Origin: Porites lobata
Taxonomy: Eukaryota > Cnidaria > Anthozoa > Scleractinia > Poritidae
Reading direction: 5' to 3'
NCBI GenBank assembly: GCA_942486035.1
Contig: CALNXK010000043.1
Location: 944,501 to 1,008,500 of the forward strand
Length of the DNA stretch: 64,000 bases
Of the stretch, positions 24,266 to 36,649 are shown in pieces. Every line of letters begins with the position of its first letter. Within the stretch, counting starts at the first letter, position 1. The position numbers were made by a program, and so were the translations under genes. The notes below the pieces were generated by a model. That model searched no databases and had not been told where the DNA came from. It saw only the letters and a program-made list of their open reading frames with translations.

Positions 24266-26529
24266 CAATGGCCATGTCGAAAACGCTGAAAAAAGAAGAC
24301 CTGGATATCGAACCTAGCAAGTATACAATCTCAAGTGCCCCCCGCTGACAACAAACTACAACAAAACTTTATTTAGAGCACAATTAGTACTACAAAAACA
24401 TTTAGCATAAGATGATATTCCAGTCAGGGAATTTAGTTAAGCAATAAGATATGAAAAAAACAAAACAGTATAGAAACTCATCTGTAAAGTTATGGTGACG
24501 CCTTTATGTACAAAGGCTTAAAGGTATAAGAATACGGTAATTAGAACGCGGGAATTAGAATACGAATACTGATATTTTAAATCACGTTTTCGTTTACTTG
24601 ATATTAGAAAGTATTGGGGGGGAGCTAAATGTAGTCGTACGTTTTCTGAAGAATTTCCAAGAGGAACTGCTCGATAGATTCAAACGTAGATTACCTCAGC
24701 AACTCAGGAGATTGGCGAATGAGTCGGGCACATTGTAATGAAAATGAAAACTGGGCAGCGCTTCAAAGGAAGTCAAGTTGGAAGTTGGCGCGACCGCTTT
24801 CCTGTGTCTAGAAGGTAGGCAAAGAAGATGACGGTGAAAGCTCAAACGTCTTCAGCTTCCCATATTCCTAGAAATTATCGGAAAAGCTCCAAGGCATCAT
24901 TTACAAGTGAAGGACTACAGATTTTAGTGAATAGTTAGGACTTTTTCTATTTATTTATATATATTAGCTCTTATAACGAATGATATTTTGATATGTCACA
25001 ATTCCATAGTTTGGACTTGCTTCTGACTGGTTCAGAACTAAGCCCATTAAAAAATATTTTTAAAACTCCTACCGGATGAAGGGTAGGATTTCAGAGTTAG
25101 GTAATTTTATTAGTTAGGAAATGTTCAGAATTTTTTCTGTGCTGAGCACAGCAAGCTACTGTTAACTCAAAGAGTTCAAAATAAGTTGTCTCCAATTAAG
25201 GAAACAGTGTACTGAGTGCGTTATAAACTCTTAGTAGATGTACTGTTTGTATAGTCTAAAAACAATTAGCCACCTTTTTAGTTCTATCGTGTATCACATC
25301 ATATTTCTGGCTACCAAAATATAAACATGCAGTCTCTAGATTACTTATAACAAACTTTTTGTAACGCTGAAGTCAGGGACAATTAATGAATAAAAAAAAC
25401 AGTGTTGGCCACGATTATGTGTTCTATGCTATTTAATTTTGTCAGCTAGGCTAACTTCGTAGAACTTGGTACCTTATACTTCGTGAACTTTATTCAGCTG
25501 TTTTGGGGTGCGTGATTCCCTTTTTTTACGTAGTGATATTTTTATGAATTTTCTGAGCTCTTTTTGTCTCTACGAGATTTAATCTTTCCGTTCAAATCAC
25601 AAAAAGCAGCATGAATTTCGTGTTCGACAAAACAACGTTCCGTCGTAAAATAGTTTTCTAATTAAAAACATGAAAACTTCCGTCAAGTGTTGATAAAGTC
25701 GGAGAAAAACCAAAATAGAACCTTCTCAGCCGGGATCCTAGCACCTTGGTAACCACACTGAATTAAAAACATCTCATACAAAATATGTTCTACTAATTTT
25801 AGCAGGTTTCTAATTTTGAAATGGCATTCAAAAGCAAAAAAGTGTAAAGAAAATGCTACCTCATATAATGTTAACTTACGTTATTGGTGAAGATACCTGA
25901 AGTTTGCTGCGCAGTTGACTGAGTTATAACCTCTTCGATCCAAAATACTCGCCGCGCATTCATTTCTCAGACAAATTTGTTTCCCCTGCCCAATATCACT
26001 AAATTTCTATGTTTAGCAGGCATTTCGTGAGCTCAGAGTATGTAGATTTTAGATCATGACACAATGATTTTAGTCTTCTCGGCTTGTTTACCGAAGCACC
26101 ACTGACTTGGGCCAAACTAGAAACTCTGAGATTATGATTATATTATTAAGATACATTACATAAACCGAACATGACGCATGACACCCTCGCAGCTCGCTCC
26201 AGAGTATCGACACAGCGATCGAATATTCGGGCCAATTATGTCCATAAAGTATTCCTACTGAAATAAATGATTACATTGCCAGCTTTATGCCCGATATGGA
26301 GGTGTAGAAAAATAGTGCAGGTTCTACAGGACACAAACAGGACTTCGCCTGGCACAACGATTTGAAGTTCGAGCGAAATTATTACTTTGCGCAATTAAAC
26401 CGTCTGTCTGCAAACCAACTTCTGCTACCTTAATAAGCACTAAGATCTCGAAAGATCCATTGTGTTGATATAAACATAACTTAAATGACTCTTTGAGCGG
26501 AGTGATCTGCAGATCTGTGCCTTAAAAAA
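24266..26529. other. 3' flank of IL-17-like gene 1 and intergenic sequence
   Basis: AT-rich, with an AATAAA followed by an A-run at about 25388 that could end a 1.1-kb 3' UTR. No other gene or repeat recognised. Confidence 0.4.
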
Positions 26530-26770
26530 TTAACGCCGCCCGATTTGCTCTCTGAATTGGATAAGACCAGAAGGCCGTGGGTTCAAACTACAGCCAGCCC
26601 AACACTCGAGGTTCTTAAAAGACTGAGGAGAAAGTCGCTGCCCTTGTAATGACATCAGCAAACGGTAAGACAAATTAGTGTTCTCTGATAAGGATGACAT
26701 ACCATAGGCACCGTCAAATTCATCTTCACATTATGGGGCATCATTACTCCTGCATTACGGCATTACTTGT
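26530..26770 (+). mobile_element. SINE-like repeat with a B-box-like motif
   Basis: GGCCGTGGGTTCAAACTACA resembles a pol III B box. It is followed by CACTCGAGGTTCTTAAAAGA and CTGAGGAGAAAGT, a body I associate with cnidarian SINEs. The head is too worn to name a parent tRNA, and the ends are not defined. Confidence 0.4.
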
Positions 26771-27275
26771 AAAGTGCACCATAAGCAGTCTGGTAAAAAT
26801 CTCCAAGCCATGTAATGTTGCAAATTATTCCTTAAAAGCCCTGAGAGTGGTCACGAGAATAAAGGACATGATTGTACAAGGTGAATTTAATACGGATACT
26901 TTCACTACCTTTCCCCACCTCTTTCATGTAGGAAATGTATAGGAACAAAAAAACAGCTGAACAAATATGAATTTCAATTTTGACTGTAGCGTTTGAATTA
27001 AGATTCTGCTTTAAACCAGTAGTCACACTAAAGAGTACTCGAGCCAGAGGTCAAATCACTCGTGACATGACTGCATGGCTCACCACCATCAAATCTACCT
27101 CAAATAAAGGAAACGATTTATAAAGGTTGTAATGAACGATCACATAACGTTCTACTTCAAATTCGAGAGCATAAACCTATTTGGGCTAGAAACGTTATTT
27201 GTACTCCATTGCGTATGCGTTTCGTGTTATGGTTTTTTCAATGGCTATTCCCCAGTGTACCATACCTCGCCAGAG

Positions 27276-27489
27276 GCCCGTTTCTCCAAAGTCCCGATAA
27301 CTTTTCGGGCCTCGAAATCAAATATCCAAATCGAAATATAAAGAATAAGAGCGCGTGTCCTGGCTAGCAAACTACTCCATTTTGTTTCATTAACTGACAG
27401 TTTTATCATGTTGGATGCAAAACTATGGAAACTTCTATCTTGCATGTAAAAAAGAACAGCTTTACGGCAGGACTTTCGAGAAACGGGCC
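27276..27489. mobile_element. MITE with GGCCCGTTTCTC ends
   Basis: The left end GGCCCGTTTCTCCAAAGTCC is mirrored on the right by GGACTTTCGAGAAACGGGCC. No coding capacity. Confidence 0.75.
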
Positions 27490-28922
27490 ACAGTACTGCT
27501 GGATAAGGGTACCGGTGATCTGATTGCCTACATAAGCTAACGTCGTAATGCAGTGATTTAAAACACAGGAAGATATAGAGTTAAAAATATAAAGAACGAT
27601 TCAGCTTCTTCGAATCCGAGCACAAGTCTCAGGTCGAATTGCCATGAATTCGATGCCCTGTAAAGCAAAATCATTTCCTTTTTTTTTCCAACACAGTGCC
27701 TTCCCAAGCCTCTTCCGCATATCTTTGAACTGAGTCACATCCTTTTTAAGAAAATACGAAACGGAGACAGTGTGGTAAAATTTCACAGCATACAGAGACT
27801 TTGTGGTCAGTGTGATCAGCCTTCTTAAGTCACAAAAACAGAAAGCGATCGTTATGTACTTTATGCAACGACTGTTTAAGAGGACTTCACCCGTTGCTTC
27901 TTGTTCTACTCGCTACGTCGTGATCGAATTGTTGTCACAGAGCAGAAGCATGTCACTTGTGTAACGCAATACTTGTAAATACACAATCATTTCCGCCTGT
28001 GTATTTCCGCATTGTTTCAGCACCAATTGGTTTCGTGTGTGTTCCCCTCTCTGAAAGTGAAGTCAGGATAGCAAGTGTACATCTTCAATTGCTTGATATT
28101 GAAGACTAAATGTTCTCCTTTAAATTTTAAAGGAGAACATAACACGGGAATCCATTGGAAATAAGACGACTTTTAATTCTGGTTAAACACAAAATGAAAT
28201 AGTAAACCAATTTCTTATTCGAGCGAAAAGCGCCTGAAATAACTTTCCGGTGTTTTTCTCGCTTTAGCGGTGCCTGAAGGGGGGTAAAATCCCAGTATTG
28301 TGGTCGATGATTTTCAAGAACTATCGGCAACAAGAGAGAATGACTTAGCTTTCTTCTTACTGTACAAATGAATAATTAAATCGGTGAACTCGTAACCAAA
28401 GGAAACAAACTTGAATTTAACTTACAAGTTATGTTTGAATCTAATGAAAACCTGAAATGCCGTGCCATTTTTTAATATTTAACTGAAATCGGAGGAGAAA
28501 TATTAGTTCAATAATGCGTTATCGTTTGGGAGCTCCTATTCAAGTATCAACACAGTTGAAGTCGTAGTTCTTACTATCCAAATATTCTGCAAGTAAACAA
28601 ATAGAAAAAATGACAAATATTTCGGCCTAATTTAAGGGGCTTTGTCATTTAATTTGCTGTCTTTTGAAAAAGCTTAAAGCTAAATCGTGTTTTTACACTG
28701 ATCAATTAGTGTGTTTTAAGACTATGTTTAGGCGCTGAAACTCGGTTTCCTGTTTTAACGGATGCAAGGATGAACTCGGGTTGAAACATGAAAAAGTTGG
28801 GCCAATTTTTTCAAGTTTTAAAGCTAGCTATGCCTGCAAAAATCACCCCAAATAATTTTTATGGCTACTGCTCCCTGATGAAATTTGTTTTATGTTCTCT
28901 TAACTCTAAAGGAGCATTTTTT

Positions 28923-29053
28923 CCCGGGGGGTACTTTAGGACTTTTTCGGTGGGGTGTGCCGCTGGGACCTTGGAACCCTTAGCCTATACCAGATCTAGC
29001 TCAAGTGAATTTTGGTACTCTATACTAGACTAAACTCCCGAATTCCCCCCCCG

Positions 29054-29091
<38 letters not shown>

Positions 29092-29098
29092 TCCCGGG
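28923..29098. mobile_element. MITE of the GGGGGGTACT-ended family, copy 2 (reverse orientation, short)
   Basis: It begins CCCGGGGGGTACTTTAGG and ends CAGTACCCCCCTCCCGGG. The near-identical octamers CATTTTTT and CATTTTGT flank it. The right part (CCATATATGGCAGTACCCCC) is the reverse complement of the start of copy 4 at 59595. Confidence 0.8.
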
Positions 29099-29638
29099 CA
29101 TTTTGTGTATTGGTTAAGACGCTAAGTGATGACTTTAGCACAGAATTGACCAAATACTGCAATATCGTGGTGACAGCCCCTTATAGGACATTTAAAGGGC
29201 AATTTTCGCTTTTGTGGTTAAGAGAGTGTACTTTTTCTGTGCGAAAATTCGAAACTTCAAACCAGCGGTGTTTTTCCCAGGTGTGTGGACGAAGGTGCAT
29301 TTTTGAGCAAGTGAACTATTTAACTGAGGACAATGGCGTTGCATATTCTTTTGTTCCACTGAAAGGCGTGCAAATAATGGTGCTCAAACGATAATTACTC
29401 GCTGCTTATACTCTTGAATCATAGGGCCAAGAAAACTTTAATGACGAAATCAAAAGTGTAAAAGAACGAGAAAAACTCCAGGCAAGTTTACTCAAAACCT
29501 GAATATTCATTCATGTTGTCCAGGTGAAAATAACTATCGAAAGCGGAAAAATGTCTCGCTTGAAGTTGTGTTTCTTTCGATCGCCCCCGTTTCATCATGT
29601 CAGCTGACAAGTTGTAAGTGTCTTTTTTAGTGTGTAGC

Positions 29639-29649
29639 GGGGTATTCCC
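29639..29649. promoter_or_regulatory. kappaB-like site upstream of the second IL-17-like gene
   Basis: GGGGTATTCCC, with one mismatch to GGGRNWYYCC in the best register, lies 15 bases before a TATA box and 176 bases before the start codon. Confidence 0.3.
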
Positions 29650-29663
29650 AGAATAATCCACCC

Positions 29664-29670
29664 TATATAT
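29664..29670 (+). promoter_or_regulatory. TATA box of the second IL-17-like gene
   Basis: TATATAT within CCCTATATATTG, 155 bases before the start codon at 29825. Confidence 0.45.
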
Positions 29671-29824
29671 TGTTCTTTTTTAAGAATTACTTTCAAAACG
29701 TCTCTCTTATAAAATTGCGATCAGCCCTTTCAGCGTTAGACTTAGTTTTCAAGTGCTTCCACGACACAACTCTTCGGGAAACGAAGACGGCCGACCGCTC
29801 ACACCGATCTGCACAGATAAGGCG

Positions 29825-32004
29825 ATGAAGTTAACAGTATCATTCACGGTACGTTTGTTCGCTCTTTCTTAATCAAATGAAATTATATTTTTACACAGTA
29901 CTAATCGATTTCAGGGTTCAATTTCTAAGTCTAGTAGGCCAAGAGAAAAGAGAACACTGTGACTACACTTCTTTTTTTCTCCTCTATAGTGCTTTAGACA
30001 TAAGTAATAATTTGACGATTCTCTTTTCCGCTTCCCGTCCGTATTAGTACAACACACAGGCATTACGGCTGGGCGACCAGTGAGGCTAAATTAACATGTT
30101 ATCGCTAGCCGTAACTTCGAATATTTGCTTATCGGTGGTTTTCCGCAGAATTTACTTTCATTGTTGCGAAGTTCCGTTTAAGATTTGAATCTGTTTGGAA
30201 GATATTACCGTAAAATTTAAGAGTTATTTTGTTGTGTGTATATATGTGTATTCAGGATCAAAGATGAGGGCGAAAATATCGAAAACGCCTCCGTCCGATT
30301 CCGTTTTTGAGTAACCATGTGGTGTAACAAACTACACGGTGAAAAAACTAATTTTCTTTGTACTGCTTTTCGACACGCTATGCTGGGCATCTTTGTCACA
30401 ATTTTCTTTAAATCAATAATCAAATCTTATAACCGCCGTTACTTGAAAACAGTTTTAGAGAACGTTCCGCTGATTTTGCCAGTAAATTGACCAAGAATGA
30501 GTTTCAAAAAATTTCCCTGAATATTCTTAATTTGCTCGATGAAATCTATAGTTTTCAAGGGAAAAAAAGCATATTAAAGTGAACGGGTCGTTTACAGTAG
30601 AGTGCATTTGGTATTATTCTCTTGAGAACTGTTCCAGAAGGCCACCATTTTTTTCTATCTCAGTTTATAAAACGTTTGCTTACTCTGCAAAAACTTCTTC
30701 ACATGACTTTTCTTTATTTATGGTGCGTATATTTGATTATTTTTGACAGTATATCGTTACAGTTGTTATTTTATATGTTATTATTACTTCACTTCTAATA
30801 AATGTTGTGGAAGCATTCACTTATTTTAAATGCATTATACACTCACTGATAAACAAAACTTCTTCACATGACTTTTGTTTTATCGTGCGTATGTTTGATT
30901 ATTGTTGACAGTATATCGTTACAGTTGTTATTTTATATGTTTTTATTACCTCAGTGCTAATAAATGTTGTGGAAGCATTCACTTATTTAAATGCAATGTA
31001 CACTCACTGATAAACAAAACTTTTTCACATGACTTTTCTTTTTTGATCGTGCGTTTGTTTAGTTGTTGGTGACAGTATATCGTTACAGTTGTTATTTTAT
31101 ATGTTATTATTACCCTCACTTCTAATAAATGTTGTGGAAGCATTCACTTATTTTAAATGCATTATACACTCACTGATAAACAAAACTTCTTCACATGACT
31201 TTTCTTTTATCGTGCGTATGTTTGATTGCTGTTGACAGTATATCGTTACAGTTGTTATTTTATATGTTATTATTACTTCACTTCGAATAAATGTTGTGGA
31301 AGCATTCACTTATTTTAAATGCATTATACACTCACTGATAAACAAAACTTCTTCACATGACTTTTCTTTTATCGAGCGTATGTTTGATTGTTGTTGACAG
31401 TATATCGTTACAGTTGTTATCTTATATGTTATTATTACCCTCACTTCTAATAAATGTTGTGGAAGCATTCACTTATTTTAAATGCATTATACACTCACTG
31501 ATAAACAAAGCGTCTTCACATGACTTTTCTTTTATCGTGCGTTTGTTCGGTTATTGTTGACAGTAAATCGCATAGTTTGTTACTCGGTTATGAGCTCCTG
31601 GTTATATGTTATTATCACCTCATGTCTGATAAACGTTAGGGAAGCGTCCACTTATTTTGAATGCAGTTTATAAAATAACTTAGATAGTACGCACGTTCCG
31701 ATAGGTTAAAATCTATGGTTTATTGTGCCGGTAAACTCATAGAAAACTTAAAGTTATTTTATAAAAGCAAAAGACCACACTTTCTATGGGTTTGGGAGAA
31801 CACTCGAAAAGCTTGTGAATCACTCGCCTTCGGCTCACAGTCGTGATTTACAAGCATTCCGAGTGCTCTCCCAACATCCCAAGTGGGTTATCACGCCGGT
31901 AAACCCATAGAAAGTGTGGTCTATTGCTTAGATAAACTCACTGATAAGCAAGCCCAGCTTGATTGTCCTGTAGACTTCAGCTGACGTTACAAGTAGACCT
32001 TTAA

Positions 32005-32038
<34 letters not shown>

Positions 32039-33526
32039 AATTCAGACCACGTGACGTTCTCCAGGGAATTTGCCTTTTTCTTTACATATTACCTTAAATG
32101 ATCGATTAAGCGCCGCGGCGCTTATTTCATTTTCCCTGTTATAGGTGCGGCGCTTATACGAGTGTGGTGCTTATTCGACAGCGGCGCTTATTTCAACTAC
32201 GAGTAAAACATTGAGGGGAATATAGAGAAAATTAAGTGAGGCGCGTACTAGGTATGCACAATTGAATATAAAATATGTAAACCCGGGAGCCTACGATGGG
32301 CTCTTGGTACACTAGACTACACCTCGAACTCAGAGCCCGGTTTTAATTCACAACTTGGTGGAGGTCAAATTTCTCATGGTTTTGATATATATTTATATCA
32401 AGCGCCGTAATAAGGAGAGGCGTTGATTTGTTAATACCCAATTTAGCGCCGCGGCGCTTGTTCGAGAGCGGCGCTTATTAAATTATTTTCGGTAAAGGTG
32501 CAGTGCTTATTTGAGTAGCGGCGCTTAATCGATCACTCACGGTATTCACGTGGATGCACGTTCATTGGACGACATTTGAAAGAAAACGTTCTCTGAGGTA
32601 CCATCTCGTGGCCTGAAATGGGAAAACAAAACAAGAGCCATAATGAGACCTGTCCCATAATGGCTCTTGATACAAGCTAAAAAGATCTTTTTTCCAGATC
32701 AGTTTTTATATCATGAAACATATTGGTGAAATCAGGACGAGATTCTTCTTTTGAATTAAGGAAGTAAAGGCCTCCAAAAATTATAGCAGGCGCCAAATGG
32801 AAAATACTTTTTTAGAGGTGAAAAGTACCGACGAAAATATTAGTAGTCAAGAATTTTTCAAAATTTCATTCATGTACTTAAAGACTGCAAGACTGTAGAA
32901 TCTGCAACTGAAAGTATATATTTTTATCATTAATATCTCTCTTTACAAAGGAGACAATATTTTTTTTTTTCCTACAGACTGATATACAAAAGTCATATTT
33001 GATAATCATTTCTTTACTTTAAATATTATCAATGAATAAACATTTTCTCCCAAAAATCTCTTCACAGACTGTTCCTATCTTACCTATTTTATTTGGTACG
33101 CTCCTTTTACAAGTCTTCGCATCTCCTCTTCCCAAGCCATGCAAGAGAACGGTGCGGACACAACAAGCTTTGAAGCATATAACTCAAACCTTCATAATTG
33201 TGGAAAAAACTTTTGCAGGAGCGAAACCCTCCATTAACCAAGTTCTTCAAATGAAACCACGAAAACAACGCCGTGACGTCATTTCCGCGTCTAGCATACA
33301 AGGATCCTCCGCATGTCCTTGGATATGGAGGAACACTAGGATTCGGCCGAATGAGTTCCCCTCTGTCTTTTCACGGGCTGTTTGTCCAGGCTGTGGCCAT
33401 TTCTGTGAGCCTGTGAGGTATGCGGTTATGGCTCTAGTTAAGGATGGCTGCGATCCAAAGAGTGGTATGAGTATTTGGAGGTGGAAACAAAGAAGAATAC
33501 CCATTGCCTATGTTTTCAAGTCATAA
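29825..33526 (+). CDS. IL-17-like secreted cytokine, gene 2 of tandem pair
   Basis: Preferred model: exon 1 29825-29848 (eight codons, MKLTVSFT, donor GTACGT) and exon 2 33068-33526 after a CTCTTCACAG acceptor. The intron is phase 0 and the product is 160 aa. The joined N-terminus (TVPILPILFGTLLLQVFAS after exon 1) is a good signal peptide. The frame is also open from an ATG at 33032, giving 164 aa, but that version has a poor leader and reads through the acceptor. Residues R73-K-Q-R-R77 resemble a furin site. Cysteines 33, 91, 114, 117, 121 and 136 match one for one those of the upstream paralogue, in the same order (C..C in the A-V-C-P-G-C-x3-C segment). The C-terminal WRWKQRRIPIAYVF aligns with WKWETVKLPVAFVY. 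Known family: IL-17 cystine-knot ligands. Its 3.2-kb intron contains a 160-bp tandem array and two inverted-repeat elements. Exon 1 needs transcript support. Confidence 0.8.
30690..31660. repeat. Tandem array, period about 155-166 bp, about six copies, in IL-17-like gene 2 intron
   Basis: ACATGACTTTT recurs at 30711, 30866, 31027, 31193, 31355 and 31518. Each unit carries TTACAGTTGTTATTTTATAT and AATAAATGTTGTGGAAGCAT. The first and last units are the most diverged. Every internal unit contains AATAAA on the plus strand. Confidence 0.95.
31722..31932. mobile_element. Fold-back MITE in the same intron
   Basis: Inverted pairs are CCACACTTTCTATGGGTTT / AAACCCATAGAAAGTGTGG, with inner arms GGGAGAACACTCG / CGAGTGCTCTCCC and TTGTGAATCACTCG / CGTGATTTACAAGC. 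Confidence 0.75.
32098..32533. mobile_element. DNA element with GATCGATTAAGCGCCGC ends
   Basis: The left end GATCGATTAAGCGCCGCGGC and right end GCGGCGCTTAATCGATCACT are inverted copies. The subterminal region repeats GCGGCGCTTATT several times. No transposase. Confidence 0.75.
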
Positions 33527-33966
33527 CATAGCTCTAAAGGACTTTTGACAAACGATTATGGGGCTTACAGCAGCGCACCGTTACCTATCATTGCTCGATA
33601 GGTCACCCATTTCAGATTAAGAGAAGACACATTTTGGACCAGTAAAGAGCTGAACACACCCAGTTAAGGAATCTATCGGTACCTAATCTCGTGCCCAGAT
33701 CTCTTTTCAAATCGCCGCGAATAATTCCACGTGAGTTTGAATCAGCCTCTTCGCTTACCGCTAAGACACTTCTGAACAGGCCCCAGATCCTGAGACTAAC
33801 GCGCTGATTATATTTATAACAGATACAGATCTTATTTTTATCTAGATAAAAAAAAATAAGGTTGTTTTCCTTTTAGACAATAATTTTATGAAAAAAATGT
33901 TAGTAGAAACCTGCTATATGTATTTATAGATTTTTATGTAAATATTTTTATAACTTATATTCACAG

Positions 33967-34175
33967 TTAAATGTATTAACTAATAAACAACAAATTCAGA
34001 GAAATTATTATTAGAAATTATTTACATACGCATGGAGGAACTCTTAGATTTCTAAACACTTATAATTACAGATGTATTAACTAATGAACAACAAATTCAG
34101 AGGAATTATTATTAGAGATTATTTACATTCGCACGGCGGAACTCTTAGATTTCTAAACAGTTTTTATTTAAAAAA
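33967..34175. repeat. Tandem duplication (about 105 bp twice) downstream of IL-17-like gene 2
   Basis: GTATTAACTAATAAACAACA through GGAACTCTTAGATTTCTAAAC occurs twice in a row with few differences. It may lie in the 3' UTR, since the first copy contains AATAAA. Confidence 0.85.
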
Positions 34176-35461
34176 ATGAAAATATACAGCTATGTTTCAG
34201 ATTAATTTATTTGTCATAATTTTCTTGTTTGAATGTCTTTTCCGTCATGAGAAAAAACTCAGAATGCTTGGTTGCTAATTTAAACCGGGTTAGGTCTACT
34301 GGGCTATAAACTTAAAACTTAGTTTACTGAACTAGTTCGAAAATTGTGTCAGTTTAAGAATATTTACTGTTGTCACTGTGTGACGCTTAAATAATGTGGG
34401 GTTTATAACTCTGTCGTAATGTTCTCTACAGCGGCCATTTCTCTAACTCTTACTCTACTGTTAAATTTGGTTGATCAAGAGTATATTGAACATTTAGATC
34501 AAAATCTAAAGGAAACAAACTCGTGCGCGAGCCTCTTGACAAACTTGTCTACTGAAACCTCGATCTTGAATGTAGGCAACAACAGCTTTCCGGGCCCGTT
34601 TAATAATTATCACGAGGACTTTCGAAATACGGGCCTCTGATCCGTAATATTAGCATACCGTAAAATTCCAACAACTGAGGAGAGTAGAAATTACTTAACA
34701 TGAAAGAAGGCACTATTCGATGATCAGAGTCTCATTCAGTCTCTTTTGAGAGTTACAGAATGTGTATAAGCTTAGTATTAACAATAGATCGTAGTATATC
34801 GACGCATTCAACCGTGATAAAGATAAAATGTTGAATAAAATGTTTACTTACGTACTCCAATATCCAACAAATACAAATTGTCCAGGCCGATCTCGTATGA
34901 GGGAAATTTTTTAAAGATAATAATTAATAACACTAATAAATAAATGATGATAGTAGACAAAATAATGATAGTATTATTATTATATTATTGAATAATAATA
35001 ACAATAATAATAACCAAAATATGTATCCATATTTTCGTAACCTCGTCTCTTGATTATGTATTAATATTTTGAGGAGAAAATAAAGGTTGGAAAATGCATG
35101 ATCATAATTTCTTTCGTTCTCGCCTTTCTTGAATTATGGCACGTGAACTTGATATACAGTGTATACCACGCACCAACACGCACACAAAATATCCCAGTCA
35201 GTCTTGAATGCATTATCTGATTGTCAATTTTATATTATTGATCTCTTTGAGCAACGATTTAGAAGAAGTGACGCAAAATTTTACCCATTATAATCTGTTA
35301 TTTGAAATGAAGAACTGACGAAGGCCGCCATATGTTTTGTTTAATAATTAGCAAATGTGCGGTAATCTGTTGGCACACATTTCAAATGAACCTGATAAAT
35401 TGTTCCTTAAAAGCGGCTCTAATAAATTAACCAGCAATTTAAAATGACATATCAAATTTTC
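34176..35461. other. Intergenic between convergent genes
   Basis: AT-rich with irregular (ATT)/(AAT) runs at about 34970-35010. A worn copy of the GGCCCGTTTCTC-type MITE end is visible at about 34595-34640 (GACTTTCGAAATACGGGCC). No gene recognised. Confidence 0.45.
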
Positions 35462-35673
35462 CTAATCTGCCTTATCTAGATTATATATTTCCTGTAGCGC
35501 ACCTCTCAAGGACCCAACACATATCAAAAGTTCTTGTCTTGTTTTTGTGTTCAAAATAAGTTGTTGAAGACCAAACAGCACATGAAAGAAACGCCGTTTT
35601 AACAAACGATCGCCAGTTTTGTGACTTTTACTTCTCAAATTAAGACCTTCTGCTCGCACTGAATTTTGGGACG

Positions 35674-35705
<32 letters not shown>

Positions 35706-36649
35706 AGGTGTTGAGACGTCTGACAGATGACCGGAGTTGCATTACACTGTTCCCGAACAGTCTTGCCTCTTATTTCAGTTTGAAGGTTTGGGTATTTTCG
35801 CTTTTGTTCGTCAGAACAGGCTAATGAGGTTTCTCTCAGACGTTCAGTTTGTGTTCCTGAATTACCCTGGTTGATGTTTTCTGTCTGGTTTACCGTGATT
35901 GTGACTGGTCCCTCTTGAGTTCTTCGAAAAGAGTCCATGAAAATGTCCCTCTGTTGATGATCTGGAGACGTAGTTTGTGATGGATATCGGCGCTCTTCCA
36001 TATCAACTCTTGAAGAGAGCGTGGTTTTCTGATCATTAGAAACAGACCAGTTGCTCGATGTTTTCGATGCTTTTAGGGAAGAACTTCTGGTATTCAGCCG
36101 TTTTAAGGATGGCGATGACTTTTGTGCTGATGAATTCAAATTTAATGAAGAACTTCTGACTCTTCTCGGACACAGTGATGTCTGCTCTGGGAGATGCATC
36201 GTGTTGCCTTCAGGCGATTGCTGCTCGAAGAGATTAGAAGCCGCTTCGATGTTGAGTGATCCATTTTCGTTAAGCGGGGTTTTTGTAGTTCCCTGGGTTT
36301 GAGACACACAGTCACGGCTGTTTTCAGCATGCTGCGTACTTTGTTCAGTGATCTGAGACTCCACGAAAGTCGTCAGCTTTGCTTCCATACAAAAAGGAAC
36401 GCAGCAAAAGTACTCCTGACACGTCTTTGAATGGTTCAGAGCCAACGACCTCGCTTGTTGGCATATGGGGCAATTTACGCTCGTGCATCGCTGTGTGTGT
36501 TTAAACATAAGTTTTGTGTTCACACACAGCGAAAATGGACAGTTAGGATCAGAACAGTCCAAAGCGTGCAGTACAAACTGTTCGAAGTGCTGTGGAGATA
36601 CTGCAAGGGGTTTTTCGTCTCTGTCAGCTTTAATCTCTTGATCTGCCAT
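35462..36649 (-). CDS. TAZ zinc-finger protein, family member A (395 aa)
   Basis: One open frame with no intron in the coding part. I take the start at 36647-36649 (MADQEIK), because the frame upstream of it (19 more codons) is hydrophobic and unlike its paralogues. Residues 28-87 form a complete TAZ2-like domain with three HCCC zinc sites: H28/C32/C37/C42, H51/C55/C60/C63 and H73/C77/C82/C87. The CPIC and CCVPFC motifs are typical of the CBP/p300 TAZ2 domain. A Ser/Thr/Gln-rich linker of over 200 residues includes a run of about ten glutamines (TTG repeats near 35677-35705). The last 50 residues carry a Leu-rich segment ending LNTKTRQELLICVGSLRGAL, shared with the other family members. Known: TAZ domains bind transactivation domains. 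No HAT, bromodomain or ZZ domain is present. Inference: nuclear adaptor. It lies tail to tail with IL-17-like gene 2. Confidence 0.88.

Noticed and set aside
29077..29394. 105-aa plus-strand open frame
   Set aside because: Begins inside a MITE end and has no domain.
33032..33067. ATG at 33032 as the start of IL-17-like gene 2
   Set aside because: It precedes a clean CTCTTCACAG acceptor, gives a poor signal peptide, and the paralogue uses a spliced micro-exon; kept only as an alternative.
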